Shown here: piece after piece, positions 51,338-61,580 of the stretch
Layout of the letters: every line of letters begins with the position of its first letter
How positions within the stretch are numbered: position 1 is the stretch's first letter
Source: Sugiyamaella lignohabitans
Taxonomy: Eukaryota > Ascomycota > Dipodascomycetes > Dipodascales > Trichomonascaceae
Reading direction: 5' to 3'
Length of the DNA stretch: 64,000 nucleotides
Assembly: GCF_001640025.1 (NCBI RefSeq)
Contig: NC_031672.1
Location: 5,208,001 to 5,272,000 of the forward strand
Notes under the pieces: generated by a model
What the model was told of the DNA's origin: nothing
The model's input: only the letters and a program-made list of their open reading frames with translations
Databases searched by the model: none
Program-made: the position numbers and the translations under genes

Positions 51338-52524
51338 TTTTGTTTCAATCAGCGAGATAGAACAATATATCACTAGTGGAGATTCTAGGAAATATATGTG
51401 GTGTCATTTGAGAATGATCATAAATCTTAATAATCTCGCGTTATGTTTATATTTTGCAGATCACAGGCTCTACATATCATGGTCAGTGAGATTTCTTTCA
51501 TGATCTTATTGGCCTGGTTCTAAGAGATGCTAAAAGTTAGATGAAATTAGCTGATTATCAAAGTGACTGTTAGGTTGTAATCCTGTGTTTAACCTCAGGA
51601 GCTACTTATAAATTTTATGGACAGATATGTTGTAATTTGGGTCTTCGTGTGAAAGTCGTAACTTAAGCACTTTTTTTTGAGTACTGAGGTATCGCAATAT
51701 GTTTTAGGAATTTGAGTAGCAGACCCTAAATAATCTGCGTACAGAACTATGATCCCGGCAAGATCATGATATATCTGATAAATATAGGCTATAGTCGCCC
51801 TATTGCATTAAACCATCTATGTCAATACCGTCGTCTTTACTGTGCTGCTGATTAACCAAGTTCCCATGTTGTTTATCAGACCCCTAAGTGTCACTTAATG
51901 CTCAGGATGCCGATTTTAGTATGATTTTCTATATTGTATGATTTCCGTAAGCGGGTCCGAACTCGCATGGATCCGCGTAACAATCTACCTATTAAGACAT
52001 ACTTTGTTATCTAACTGCTTATCTTACATCTGGAGCGGGAAGGTTACCCCACAAAGCAGGGGATCAAGATAAGAAATGTGAAGCTGAAGCATCTATTATA
52101 TTTTTGCTGTGGCTTTACCTGTCTCACGCGATACATAAAAGATCGAAAGAACGTGGCAGCTGCTTCATTCAAGCTTGTGTGTGTGGCAAATTCCTCTCTG
52201 CTTCCCCGCTGCCAAATCCTGCCGATCAAAATAATATCGTACGAGTCTCATTTTGACCTATAAACTGTGTTTTTTATTTCTGATATATTCTTACCTTTAT
52301 CGATATTACCACCAGATAAACAAAAATATTTTGGCAGTCTTGTCTCTATCGACAGTTTCGTTAACAGAATTTTAAACCTTTTTGTGATACAGTTGTCACG
52401 CCATAGTTCGATTTATCGGGATAACACGGACAGGAGCAAGAATATTACTATTATTATATATTTGCAGGATTCCTTTTGTCTTATTTATCTGCTCACTTAT
52501 AAGTTGAAGTCTGGCTTTCAATAA
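51338..52524. other. 1.2-kb divergent intergenic region
   Basis: This AT-rich spacer lies between divergent genes. I searched the plus strand for upstream ligase-domain exons of the kinase-only gene and saw none; a frame at 52267-52524 ends in TAA directly before its start codon and looks like 5' UTR. No RNA gene was recognised. Confidence 0.5.
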
Positions 52525-53358
52525 ATGGCGAGCTCAGTGGATCTTTTGCAATTGTCTGACGACTTTCCTATCGATCCCATTAACCCTATATCATTTTCGT
52601 CCCCAACAGATGAATTATCACCCAGTCTTGAAATCCCAAAGATTTATGTTGTTGTACCAGTAGCAACCATTGGTTGTGGCAAGACAACAATAGGCAAGGC
52701 GCTCAATAGACTTTATGGATGGCCAATTATTCAGAACGATGATATACCATTGGATGCAAGCGACCGAAAAGGTCTCTATATTCAAACCATTTTGCGAAGT
52801 TTGAAAAGCCAGTATGAATGCTCTACTAGGGATGGTACGTCACCGCTGGTAGTGTATGCGGAAAGAAATAATCATTTACCTCGAGAACGTGACCAACTCA
52901 TCTTCGATATCAACTCTCAATTGGCAAGGTATTCAGCGAGTGTCAAATATATATGTCTGCTATTTGACCACTCGGATGTTAATAGATTGAATGCTATTAC
53001 CGCACCTCGTGTTCTTGGAAGAGGCGATAATCATAAGACCGTTCAAAAAAGCGTCATGGGAGAATCTGCTATACTGGACATGATGCAGGGATTTCAGGCT
53101 CGTTTTGAATCCCGTGGATTGGACGGCCAATTTGATTCCATTATAAACCTGTTTGTACGTCATCCAAACTCATCACGTACTAATTTGGATATTGTCACTA
53201 GGGAGCTTAGTGTGAAGTATCCTGATCTGGTTCCAAATCGCCCTACGGACTTAGAGCTCGATAGTGCATTTGAGGGTACAATTCTTGAGTTTGAGAAGGC
53301 TAAACAGGTATTGGAGCAGGGTTATGATAACATATCTAACCCAGCTGTTTCCATTTAA
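52525..53358 (+). CDS. Stand-alone tRNA-ligase-type polynucleotide kinase domain
   Basis: The protein has 277 residues from an ATG preceded directly by an in-frame TAA. It matches the central kinase domain of fungal tRNA ligase Trl1 by eye: YVVVPVATIGCGKTTIGKAL (Walker A at 50-54), GWPIIQNDDI, VVYAERNNHLPRERDQLIFD, APRVLGRGDNHKTVQKS, and MQGFQARFESRG with YPDLVPNRPTDLELDSAF. In Trl1 (~830 residues) this domain phosphorylates the 5'-OH of the 3' tRNA exon and lies between an adenylyltransferase and a cyclic phosphodiesterase. Neither flanking domain is present here. It could be a paralogue with a new substrate, a split ligase component or a decaying copy; intact motifs argue against decay. It is convergent with ERG8. 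Confidence 0.85.
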   Translation: MASSVDLLQLSDDFPIDPINPISFSSPTDELSPSLEIPKIYVVVPVATIGCGKTTIGKALNRLYGWPIIQNDDIPLDASDRKGLYIQTILRSLKSQYECSTRDGTSPLVVYAERNNHLPRERDQLIFDINSQLARYSASVKYICLLFDHSDVNRLNAITAPRVLGRGDNHKTVQKSVMGESAILDMMQGFQARFESRGLDGQFDSIINLFVRHPNSSRTNLDIVTRELSVKYPDLVPNRPTDLELDSAFEGTILEFEKAKQVLEQGYDNISNPAVSI

Positions 53359-53468
53359 TTGGCGCCAGAAGATCTTAGGCGCCATATATTTATATGCTAG
53401 ACTTTTTATTTTGTTTCCTATTTATATTATTTTGCTATTTTATATACAGATGAAAATCAACAGATGAT

Positions 53469-54860
53469 TCAAAGATTATTATACAAAGACAGAGACTCTC
53501 TCTGTAAACCTATGCGTTGTTCTTTCAGATCAAGCCAGATAAGATCAGAGAACTCGCTGTCTTTCGATTTGCTTGTGAAATCTTTTATATCCTGTATCTT
53601 GCTTTCTAAAGCCAAGATACTTATAGCATCAAAACCACCTGCCCCTGGAACAACTCCTCCAATGACCCCAGGGATTTGATTGCATTTATCCAACAGATCT
53701 GTTTGTGGCTGTGGCTCTATAAGTGCATGCGACTCAATAGTCATTATACGCAAATACTTTCGGATTTCTAAAAAGTTTTCACGAAGCTGGTGTAGAATAT
53801 TTGGAGAGGAGTCTTCAATTCCGGCCTCTAGTAGTTGTGCATAAGATCGAGGATCCTTTTCAGCTAAAGTCGACATTTGGTAGAGTGTGTTAACCAATGC
53901 AGTATTACTCTGATCTAATAAAGTCCAGACCTCATTTGCGCGAGCAGGATTCTTTTCACGCCAATCCAGTACCATTGAGGCCATTTTTGGAGTTTCTGAA
54001 CCTGTCTTCACATCGCCCATTAGGAGACTAAGTCCAGGAGGTAGTGAAGAAGGAATATGGGTCATTTTCCAGTCTGATTCAACCAGATTTTTAACAAGGT
54101 TAGAAAACTTGTCAACAGATTCGACTGAGTTTGGGTCAAACAACTCGTTGCTAATAATATCAGCTGCAAACCGACTGTATTGTACAGATCCATAAACAGC
54201 AGAAGCAATGTCAAAGCCTGATCCAACCTTCTTCTGTGCTGTACAATGGGCTAATTGTGCTAGATTATGAACTTTATCCAAGTTCGAAGGATCCAATGGG
54301 TCCAGATCAGGTAGATAGAAAGAAAATAAAGCTGCTATCACAGCTGTTGTTAGTGCGGCCGATGATCCAAGTCCTGTTTTTGGAACATCGCGAATGCTGT
54401 TTAGATGATAGTGGAAACGCGATTGAGTAGTGGGAGAAGTAACTCGATCATCTTGCGAGTGGTATGCATCATCAGAATATATCTTAATGCTGACATTTTT
54501 TTTCAGCATTCTAGAGCCTGAGGCATGTGAGTAGGCAACTACAGTTCTGATGGCGGCTTCTAGAAAAGGGTTGTTACCATAAGCAGATGTGAGGACTGGC
54601 GATAGACTACTTTTGTCGGAGCCATCTCCTAATGAATATACCCATTCACCATCTTTGAATTGAGGACTGTATGCTGCAATTGTCACCCTCTTGTGAGTAT
54701 TAGCCCGTTCTTCTTCCTCAGAAACCACAGCATGGATTCTAGCTGATAATGCCACAACATATGCCGAATACTGTGGTAGTAAAACCAGATATCCACCAGC
54801 AAGTAGAGCTTTTCCAGGAGCGGAATACGCGACTGCCTTAGAATCAAGTGCCATGACCAT
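53469..54860 (-). CDS. ERG8: Phosphomevalonate kinase
   Basis: The protein has 463 residues (451 in yeast). It converts mevalonate-5-phosphate to the diphosphate in the sterol/isoprenoid pathway. It belongs to the GHMP kinases: N-terminal SAPGKALLAGGYLVL, the phosphate-binding loop KTGLGSSAALTTAVIAALF, and GSGFDIASAVYGSVQYSRF. A late PGAGGFDAISILAL motif completes the fold. A second ATG lies two codons in and either could be used. No targeting signal is present, as expected for a cytosolic enzyme. Confidence 0.96.
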   Translation of the reverse strand: MVMALDSKAVAYSAPGKALLAGGYLVLLPQYSAYVVALSARIHAVVSEEEERANTHKRVTIAAYSPQFKDGEWVYSLGDGSDKSSLSPVLTSAYGNNPFLEAAIRTVVAYSHASGSRMLKKNVSIKIYSDDAYHSQDDRVTSPTTQSRFHYHLNSIRDVPKTGLGSSAALTTAVIAALFSFYLPDLDPLDPSNLDKVHNLAQLAHCTAQKKVGSGFDIASAVYGSVQYSRFAADIISNELFDPNSVESVDKFSNLVKNLVESDWKMTHIPSSLPPGLSLLMGDVKTGSETPKMASMVLDWREKNPARANEVWTLLDQSNTALVNTLYQMSTLAEKDPRSYAQLLEAGIEDSSPNILHQLRENFLEIRKYLRIMTIESHALIEPQPQTDLLDKCNQIPGVIGGVVPGAGGFDAISILALESKIQDIKDFTSKSKDSEFSDLIWLDLKEQRIGLQRESLSLYNNL

Positions 54861-55081
54861 CTACTATGAGCCCCTATTTGAGAACATCAACATAGGTAGT
54901 ACCTCGAGATCATTAGCTTCCTAGTTCCATGAGCCGCATATGATTGACATGTCCGCTTGCGCGGGTTACTAAGCTGCTGAAAAACGGTCTCTTGAGATTG
55001 GATAACAGAACTTGACGGTTGAAGCAGCCTTCCTTAAATATTGCATTTACATACTTTTATTAACATCGGCTTTGGTTGATA

Positions 55082-55864
55082 ATGAATGGAGAAGATAAAT
55101 GTCCAGTGGACCATGCTTCTCGACAGGCATGGCTGGATCAGGCTAAAGCTGCCGGTTCTGCTGCTAACGCCAAGTTGAATCTCACAACCCATGATAATCC
55201 TGGCTCGGATACGAAAACTGAGGCAGTATGTCCAGTGGACCACTCTGCTAGAAATGCACTTTTGAATGCAAGTAAAATCAGTTCAACTAGTGTCTCTAGT
55301 AAAACCCCTGATGCATGTTCTTCAGATAGACTTGACAGCTACTCTGAGACAGCTGCCACCACTAATGGTGGGTTATCACAGGACCGGGAAGTTTCAAGTA
55401 TTCCTAGAGCTGGCACTGGTAAAAACTGGGTATATCCATCTCAGCAACAGTTTTTTAATGCCATGAAAAGAAAGAATTTTGACCCTAATGCTAAGGACAT
55501 GGAGACAATTATTCCTATTCATAATGCAGTCAATGAGCGAGCATGGATGGAAATCCTGAAATGGGAGGAGGGACAAGGTTCTGAGGCTTGTGGAGGACCT
55601 CAACTTGTACGCTTTGAAGGAGATGCCTCAAAATTAACGCCAACTGCTCGTTGGAATATGATGTTTGGTATCGCTAAACCTTTTGATCGCCATGACTGGA
55701 TGATTGATCGCTGTGGAACTAAGGTTGAGTATGTAATTGATTTCTATACTGGCAAACCCAACCCCTTGATACCAGAGATGCCTAGTTTTTATCTCGATGT
55801 CCGACCAAAGCTTAATAGTGTTGAAGGAGTGCGCATGAGAATCGCTAAATTCTTCGGCTTTTGA
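55082..55864 (+). CDS. CYC3: Holocytochrome c synthase (cytochrome c haem lyase)
   Basis: The protein has 260 residues from the ATG at 55082. It attaches haem covalently to apocytochrome c (or c1) in the mitochondrial intermembrane space. Two Cys-Pro-Val haem-regulatory motifs (CPVDHASRQAWL at residue 7 and CPVDHSARNALL further on) precede the conserved core: NWVYPSQQQFFNAMKRKNF, IHNAVNERAWMEILKWE, DRHDWMIDRCGTKVEYVIDF and DVRPKLNSVEGVRMR. The enzyme lacks a cleavable presequence, as known for the family. Cyc3 (for cytochrome c) and Cyt2 (for c1) are close relatives; two CPV motifs and length favour Cyc3, with moderate certainty. Confidence 0.9.
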   Translation: MNGEDKCPVDHASRQAWLDQAKAAGSAANAKLNLTTHDNPGSDTKTEAVCPVDHSARNALLNASKISSTSVSSKTPDACSSDRLDSYSETAATTNGGLSQDREVSSIPRAGTGKNWVYPSQQQFFNAMKRKNFDPNAKDMETIIPIHNAVNERAWMEILKWEEGQGSEACGGPQLVRFEGDASKLTPTARWNMMFGIAKPFDRHDWMIDRCGTKVEYVIDFYTGKPNPLIPEMPSFYLDVRPKLNSVEGVRMRIAKFFGF

Positions 55865-56124
55865 AACTCTGATTCATATAACAGGTGGAGGTCTACCAGC
55901 AGGGACTGATCGTAATTCTCCATTTCTTTTGCATTTCGAAGAGTGCTACGAGCATCACTGTGTACAATATATTGCCAGCAAATCGAGAGAAACTCACAAA
56001 ACGAGCGTCATATCCCTATTTCATTCCAACTCTGGAGAACTTTAACTTATTTAATTCATTCATGTACATAGCAATAAAACACTTTCTCTATTTACAATTA
56101 TCAGATATTCTAGACATACTTCGT

Positions 56125-56531
56125 CTATCGTCCGATGAAGTTACCTGAGCTGCCCAACTTTTGCATGTGCTAATAATCGTTAGTATTCTGCTTGCTGGAT
56201 TCGTACCCACTCCAACACTTAATATATTCCGAACCACATTCTATGCCTGACATGTTTGGGTTCAACACAAACGCCACTTTTAACTTACTTCACCAACCTT
56301 GGTGTTGACTTCAAAGTACTTGGCAACACATCTGTCCAAACATAAGCTCTCACCCTTGTTGAGGGCACCTTCGGGGTACTGTTGAGTAATGCATTTGCTG
56401 TGGCACGAATCGACCAGGCGGTTGAACATGTCACTGACCATATCAAGCTCGGCCTCAGCGGCATCGATCTTAAGCTTGTTAACACCGCCGGCAGCAGCGT
56501 TTGGGTTACCTCCTAGTCCGAGAAATGACAT
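56125..56531 (-). CDS. TIM10: Mitochondrial small chaperone Tim10, two exons
   Basis: Exon 1 is 56531-56289 and exon 2 is 56169-56125. The intron, 56288-56170 (119 nt), has a GTAAGT donor, a TACTAAC branch and a TTAG acceptor. The product has 95 residues (93 in yeast). Tim10 pairs with Tim9 in the intermembrane space to carry hydrophobic precursors to the inner membrane. The start [10 protein letters not shown], the twin CX3C motif (CHSKC and CLDRC) and [20 protein letters not shown] are diagnostic. Splicing joins [11 protein letters not shown] to [14 protein letters not shown], matching the family's C-terminus. Without splicing the frame would stop two codons after the donor. Confidence 0.96.
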
Positions 56532-57180
56532 TGTAAATTATATTTCCTGATGTACTCAATAAATGGTGTGTTGAAGTTCTATTATACACAATTTCAGTCT
56601 GCATGAAAAAAAATCGATGCGGCGCGCCGCATCCACCTTTGACTGGGGTAGCAAATTAACAAATAGGCTATAATTCCATTAACTATCTGATAAGCTCAGG
56701 ATCCTAGATCAATGAGAACAATTTAGTAGGAAATTTATCTACGAAAAACTTATGAAACGGGTGGAATGGTGGCTATGACTCTTTAATATGTATCACATCA
56801 ATTGCCCCTCTTCTTGCTTCACAGGCACTTTAACATGTACTGAGATGCCGATAATGTTCTGCGGCTTATAGAAAGATATAGTCTCTATCTTGCCCTTCAT
56901 TCAATTACCCAGAGATCGGATTTAATTGTATGTATCCGCATTCTCTGTATACTAAGTCTTATTTTGTTCTCATCTGTTGAAATATTTGAAATCTAAATAA
57001 AGTAATCGTACATAATATAATGTGGGTTAGGATATTTCATGGAGTAGACGGTGTCGTGCGACCAGCGTGATTGACGTGTCGTGAACCAGTGACCGTAACT
57101 AGCAGTCAAATCAAATTTCATCTTGCCGGGACCAGAGTAAGCTTACATTTGGACGAGGGCAGTGAAATCAAAATTTATAA
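56532..57180. promoter_or_regulatory. Divergent promoter region TIM10 / EMP47-like gene
   Basis: This 649-bp AT-rich spacer holds an 18-bp perfect GC-rich palindrome at 56616-56633, about 85 bp upstream of the TIM10 start. No coding exon was found. Confidence 0.45.
56616..56633. promoter_or_regulatory. 18-bp perfect palindrome (GATGCGGCG / CGCCGCATC)
   Basis: Perfect dyad symmetry with a CGCGCG centre in otherwise AT-rich promoter DNA. It could be a binding site for a dimeric factor, for example a zinc-cluster protein that reads CGG/CCG halves (inferred). Confidence 0.4.
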
Positions 57181-58655
57181 ATGAGACCTTATCAGCTCTT
57201 ATTATCCGCTGCTATTTCTCTTGCTAGCTACGGAGTCAAGCCAGTGCATGCCGAGCAAGATCCCAGCCCAGACTCAAGTCTATCGTTCCCACCTTCGTTT
57301 AATGGTGCACCACCTTGTGAGTTCATAGAAATGACACAATTGCTACGCTGTTATGATGTATAGTCATGAGAAGTTAAATGAACACACTTATTGTACTATA
57401 AATGGACCCTAACCTAGTTGTTGTATACTAACTCACTCCAGCATGGAATGTCATAGGACAACCAACATTCGCCGACTCGGCTGTGGTATTGACACACTTG
57501 AGTAACAATGGAGAGCAGAGTGCTCTTTGGACAAAAAATAAGAATCCACATGAAGAATGGACTTTAGAAGCCACGATTAGTGTATCTGGACCCGTGGCCC
57601 CAGGTGGTGGGTTAGCTCTGTGGTATGCTGCTACGCCAAATGAGCCCGGTCCCGTTCATGGGTCACGGGATTTCTGGGATGGTTTAGCAATAACTCTAGA
57701 TTCCCTGGGATGGTCAAACAAGGAGGATGAGGACCAGAATCCTGATAACCGAGGCTCTATTCGCGGACATTTGAATGATGGATCTATTAGTTATCAGTCT
57801 CTGTCTCATATACCTGAGAGTTCATTTTCTCTATGCAGAATAAACTACAGAAACACCGGATCACGGTTCATTATCCGAATTGGTTATGGAAAAGGATCTT
57901 TGATTGTTGATGTTAATGGTCAAAAGTGCTTTCAAACGGACAAGGTCGTATTACCTAAAGATTATTTCTATGGAGTGTCGGCCATGAGCATTCCTCAACC
58001 GGACAGCTTTATCATTCATGGGCTAAATGTTTACCCTGGCCTCCTCAGCTCCTTAGAAAAACACATTGTGCCATATCACTCTGATGAAAAGGGTCATGAT
58101 AGTCATGATGCTCACCCGCCCAGTGAAAACGCCCACTCTTCACGTCCTACAGTTCCTACTTCAGCTCCTAGTTTGAGCAACCCTGGCTTGGATACTGGTG
58201 CTCAGCTCGAAAATTTAAAAAACTCTATTGTATCATCTTTGAAAGCCGAATTAGCGCATGAACTGACTGTACACCATAGCAAGCTTGACGCTGTAAATAA
58301 GATCCACGACAAGCTTACTGGAATAGAGCTTCGTCTAGATCGAATGGAGACCATGTTTCAAGAACTGGCACGGTCTCAAGATAAGACGATACAATCTCGT
58401 CATTCGGATCAGCAACAGCAGTTTTCGACTGAAATGAATCGAATCCATGCGAAACTAGAAAATATTGATAAGGTGGTGCATGATCACACATCTAACCTCA
58501 TAGGTACATTTAGTGATACTATGAATACCGCTATCAACCGAGGAGGTTATAGCATTTGGGTGTTGTTTGTCCTCGTCATTGTGATTCAAGGCATAATCTG
58601 GGTCGGTTATACTGTCTATAGAACTCGGCGCTCATATCATGCCAAAATCTTGTAA
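57181..58655 (+). CDS. EMP47: L-type lectin cargo receptor (Emp47/Emp46-like), two exons
   Basis: Exon 1 is 57181-57316, the intron is 57317-57441 (125 nt, GTGAGT, TACTAAC, CAG) and exon 2 is 57442-58655. The product has 449 residues (445 in yeast Emp47). The N-terminus is a signal peptide ending near VKPVHA. Splicing completes the lectin opening SFPPSFNGAPPSWNVIGQPT. The L-type lectin domain continues with GGLALWYAATP, DGLAITLDSLGWSN and DSFIIHGLNVY. A coiled-coil stalk follows (LENLKNSIVSSLKAELAHEL; RLDRMETMFQEL). A single membrane anchor near the end (YSIWVLFVLVIVIQGIIWVG) precedes a short cytosolic tail YRTRRSYHAKIL. The family recycles between ER and Golgi as glycoprotein receptors. Confidence 0.9.
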
Positions 58656-59115
58656 ATGTTTTCATATTATGTATCCCATTCTGCCGTCTTAAGCAATTCA
58701 TGTTATATTTTTGTTCCTATTACCTACATCAGCTAACTTACTTTAAGCTTCTGAAATGACCCCAACTGTTCGTTCACACCCAGACACTATAAAGGATCTA
58801 ACTTCGTGATCAACAAGTTCAGCAGCATGGAAACTATCTGAGAGTAAGTGTCTGAACAGCGATATTATAATGGAGACGGTGGCGGCGGAACGAGACTGGA
58901 CCCTGGATTCTCATCAGGGGTAAAGTAAAGTGAAGCGCGGCGGGAGAGGCTGAATATTACCCGGCCTTCGAAAATATCTGCAGTGTCGTGTGCTACTTCA
59001 TCACGAGAAAATATGTAGATGCAAACTGGAACTTAGAGGCTATTGATTGCTTGATCTTGAGATTAAAATACAATCAAAAAGTCGAAGAAACGATTTTCAA
59101 AAAAAAGTCCGTAAA
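58656..59115. promoter_or_regulatory. Upstream region of the eIF4E gene
   Basis: A 460-bp spacer lies between two plus-strand genes. A GTAAGT at 58844 could be a 5'-UTR donor, but I see no CTAAC branch or convincing acceptor before the start codon. Nothing else was recognised. Confidence 0.35.
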
Positions 59116-59847
59116 ATGGCTGAATTAGAGACTCACAAGGCTGTTGATGAAGTAAGCGAGAAGATCAACGACCTCAAGGTCGATGAGCAACCGAGCAGCG
59201 AACCCACAATCACTAGCACCGAAACTGTTCAATCTGAGAAGAATGAGTCTGAAAATGATGACTCTGTCACCAATACAGTCTTCAAGTCTATTGAAAACTT
59301 TAGCGTTGTTCATCCCTTGACCCACCAGTGGACCCTTTGGTATACCAAGCCCCAGACTGGTAACGAAGAATGGCACAACCTCCTCAAGAAAGTTGTCACT
59401 GTCTCTACAGTTGAGGAGTTCTGGGGAGCCTATAACTCTGTTCCAAAAGTTTCTGAATTGCCAATGAAGGCTGATTATTCCTTCTTCAGTGAGGGTGTTC
59501 GACCAGAGTGGGAAGATCCTCGTAATTCTAAGGGTGGTAAATGGATGTTTCAATATCGAAGTGGCCGTCGCTCGATATCTGTAGATGAGGCCTGGTTAAA
59601 GGTGTTGTTGGGTATGATTGGCGGTACCCTGGATAACGAAGATGTTAACAGTGAACAAATTAATGGTGCATTTATTAGTATTCGTAAGGCTGGTATCAAG
59701 ATCAACTTGTGGACTAAGCACACCAACCAAGAACTTGTGAGACCTATCGGTTTGCGATTCAAGGCTTTGTTGGGCCTAGCGGAACGTGAAGAGATTGAGT
59801 TTACTGCCCACGAGGCTGTCAAGGGTCGATCCAAGGTTACTCTGTAA
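59116..59847 (+). CDS. CDC33: Translation initiation factor eIF4E (mRNA cap-binding)
   Basis: The protein has 243 residues from the ATG at 59116. It binds the m7G cap and recruits eIF4G. The N-terminal tail is acidic and Ser-rich (about 65 residues); the core has the family's Trp positions: HPLTHQWTLWYTKP, VSTVEEFWGAYNSVP, YSFFSEGVRPEWEDPRN (with the cap-stacking Trp), and GGKWMFQYRSGRRSIS. The 4G-binding surface (HPL...VEEFW) is intact. It is slightly longer than yeast Cdc33 (213) because of the tail. Codon bias suggests strong expression. Confidence 0.96.
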   Translation: MAELETHKAVDEVSEKINDLKVDEQPSSEPTITSTETVQSEKNESENDDSVTNTVFKSIENFSVVHPLTHQWTLWYTKPQTGNEEWHNLLKKVVTVSTVEEFWGAYNSVPKVSELPMKADYSFFSEGVRPEWEDPRNSKGGKWMFQYRSGRRSISVDEAWLKVLLGMIGGTLDNEDVNSEQINGAFISIRKAGIKINLWTKHTNQELVRPIGLRFKALLGLAEREEIEFTAHEAVKGRSKVTL

Positions 59848-60143
59848 GGGAAAGCATTAATTGATTTATTTTTTATTCTTGTGATGAAATCAAACTCTAG
59901 TTTTTAAAAATGTCTGTCTTATGGAGCTTGTAAAGTTTTATGAATCTGCTATTTCTAAAAATCAATCTGGTTGACATTATGACTGGGCTCGGCCCTGTTT
60001 TAAGGTGCTAGAATGAATGTTTACATGACATCATAATATTAATACACAAAATTGGGGGTGAGGGAGGCCTAAATACACCGAAGATATAATAATAGATGTT
60101 TGTCGCCAGATAAAATAATAATAAATAATAGGTGCTAGAGCAT

Positions 60144-61580
60144 TCAGTTTTCGGAGTCTAGACAGGGAGTTGTGTACATGAGTACTATATCATGCTCTTC
60201 ATTAACTTCATGCTGCTGGAGAAATTGAATAACTTTATCAGAAAGCTTATTAGCATTTGGTGGAAGATGGAATGTGCCCTGAGATGTAACTACTACTGTA
60301 TAGTCGCTGGATACATCGGCGTCAAGAAGTTCTCCATGGCCTAAATTCTCCATACACTTTCTAATAACACGCTCTTCAGAGAACGAGGGCCCCATTTCAA
60401 AACTGACTCTCTTCCAGCGTCCTCTCCAATCGTTTAGAATGGCTTCTTCGAGTTTCCCTTCTTCCTCTTCGGTGAATGGTGCATATCTGTTTTTCAAACT
60501 TCGAAGATACCTCATTTGAATAGCCTGCCAAGTGTGCCGTCCCTGAATCGCCTCAGCGATTCTTCTCCAAGAGAACTCTTTCTCTTCCTTGAGATAGGAG
60601 ATTAGCATATCATCCTGCTCAGTCCATCTATGAAACTCTGTAGGTTTGGTAATAATACGTCGAGACGATGGAAACGCTTCACCTCTTGCTCGTTTCAAAT
60701 TGCGGCGATTACTACTAGATGATTTGATGGCATTTCTAGAAGACCCTTCAGAATAGGTTTCATCTTGTTCATTTTCTTCTTCCTCTGGTGTTGAATCTGG
60801 AGAACCAGCTTGCTCATAATCGCTACTAGCAAGCTCCTCAAGCTTGATGGATAACTTAGAATGAAGAGAATTCTTGTCTTTCTGGCCGCCATCAATACCG
60901 ACTCCATCGCTGCTAACTCGGTCGCTATTATTAATGTTAATATTGCTACAATTGTTGATAGCACTACGGGATTGATCAAATGATGTGGACGTTTGAGGAC
61001 GTTTCATCTTGGAAGTACTACTAAGTGAAGAACTTCTTGACGACTCGACTGCGGATGCTTGAACATAGGAAAATTCGTCTGAGCATCCTGTACCAGGTGA
61101 TGAAGCTGTCTGCTGGACTAAATCAAGTAGTTTACTGTTGGAACCTAAGCTCTTGCTAGATGGAGGAGAACTAAATAAGATTGGCGAACCGAAAACAACA
61201 GAATTCTGACGGGACATCGATGGTTTCATTGAACATGAACTTGGAGAACTAAGATGAGAATTCAGTGAGGACGAGACAATGTAAGTATACCCTGAATCTT
61301 CCATTGACTGCATACGAAATAGCATGGAAGCTTTAGGGCTGGTATTGGGTGTGGTGAACACAAAGCTGGAATTTCGATAAGCTTCTGATCCACTGAAAGA
61401 GGACGATGAATTCGCATTGTGCCCGATTTCTAAAGGACCACCAAATAAATCATGGGAGTCATCCCCATTCTGAAGCTTTGATCTAGGACTTGTTGTATAT
61501 AGAATATCCAGAGGACTAATTGTTGATGGTGGCTCGTCTTCTTTCTTAATATTTGGGGGTCGTGAAAATTGATCAGACAT
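60144..61580 (-). CDS. Myb/SANT-like DNA-binding protein
   Basis: The protein has 478 residues. The first ~330 are Ser/Thr-rich and probably disordered with several SP sites. A Myb-like segment follows near residues 340-400: RWTEQDDMLISYLKEEKEFS, then RRIAEAIQGRHTWQAIQMRY and a second partial repeat YAPFTEEEEGKLEEAILNDW. The tryptophan spacing and helix pattern fit two SANT/Myb repeats, the first the better preserved. The C-terminus ends in a further ordered stretch (FHLPPNANKLSDKVIQFLQ). It is probably a nuclear DNA-binding protein, perhaps a transcription factor. I cannot assign an orthologue. Confidence 0.8.
   Translation of the reverse strand: MSDQFSRPPNIKKEDEPPSTISPLDILYTTSPRSKLQNGDDSHDLFGGPLEIGHNANSSSSFSGSEAYRNSSFVFTTPNTSPKASMLFRMQSMEDSGYTYIVSSSLNSHLSSPSSCSMKPSMSRQNSVVFGSPILFSSPPSSKSLGSNSKLLDLVQQTASSPGTGCSDEFSYVQASAVESSRSSSLSSTSKMKRPQTSTSFDQSRSAINNCSNININNSDRVSSDGVGIDGGQKDKNSLHSKLSIKLEELASSDYEQAGSPDSTPEEEENEQDETYSEGSSRNAIKSSSSNRRNLKRARGEAFPSSRRIITKPTEFHRWTEQDDMLISYLKEEKEFSWRRIAEAIQGRHTWQAIQMRYLRSLKNRYAPFTEEEEGKLEEAILNDWRGRWKRVSFEMGPSFSEERVIRKCMENLGHGELLDADVSSDYTVVVTSQGTFHLPPNANKLSDKVIQFLQQHEVNEEHDIVLMYTTPCLDSEN

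Noticed and set aside
52267..52524. 85-codon frame directly upstream of the tRNA-ligase-type kinase, as a possible ligase remnant
   Set aside because: It is in the same frame but ends in a TAA and contains no ligase motif; it reads as random 5' UTR.
58844..59115. Possible 5'-UTR intron of the eIF4E gene
   Set aside because: A GTAAGT donor is present, but there is no CTAAC branch or convincing acceptor before the start codon.
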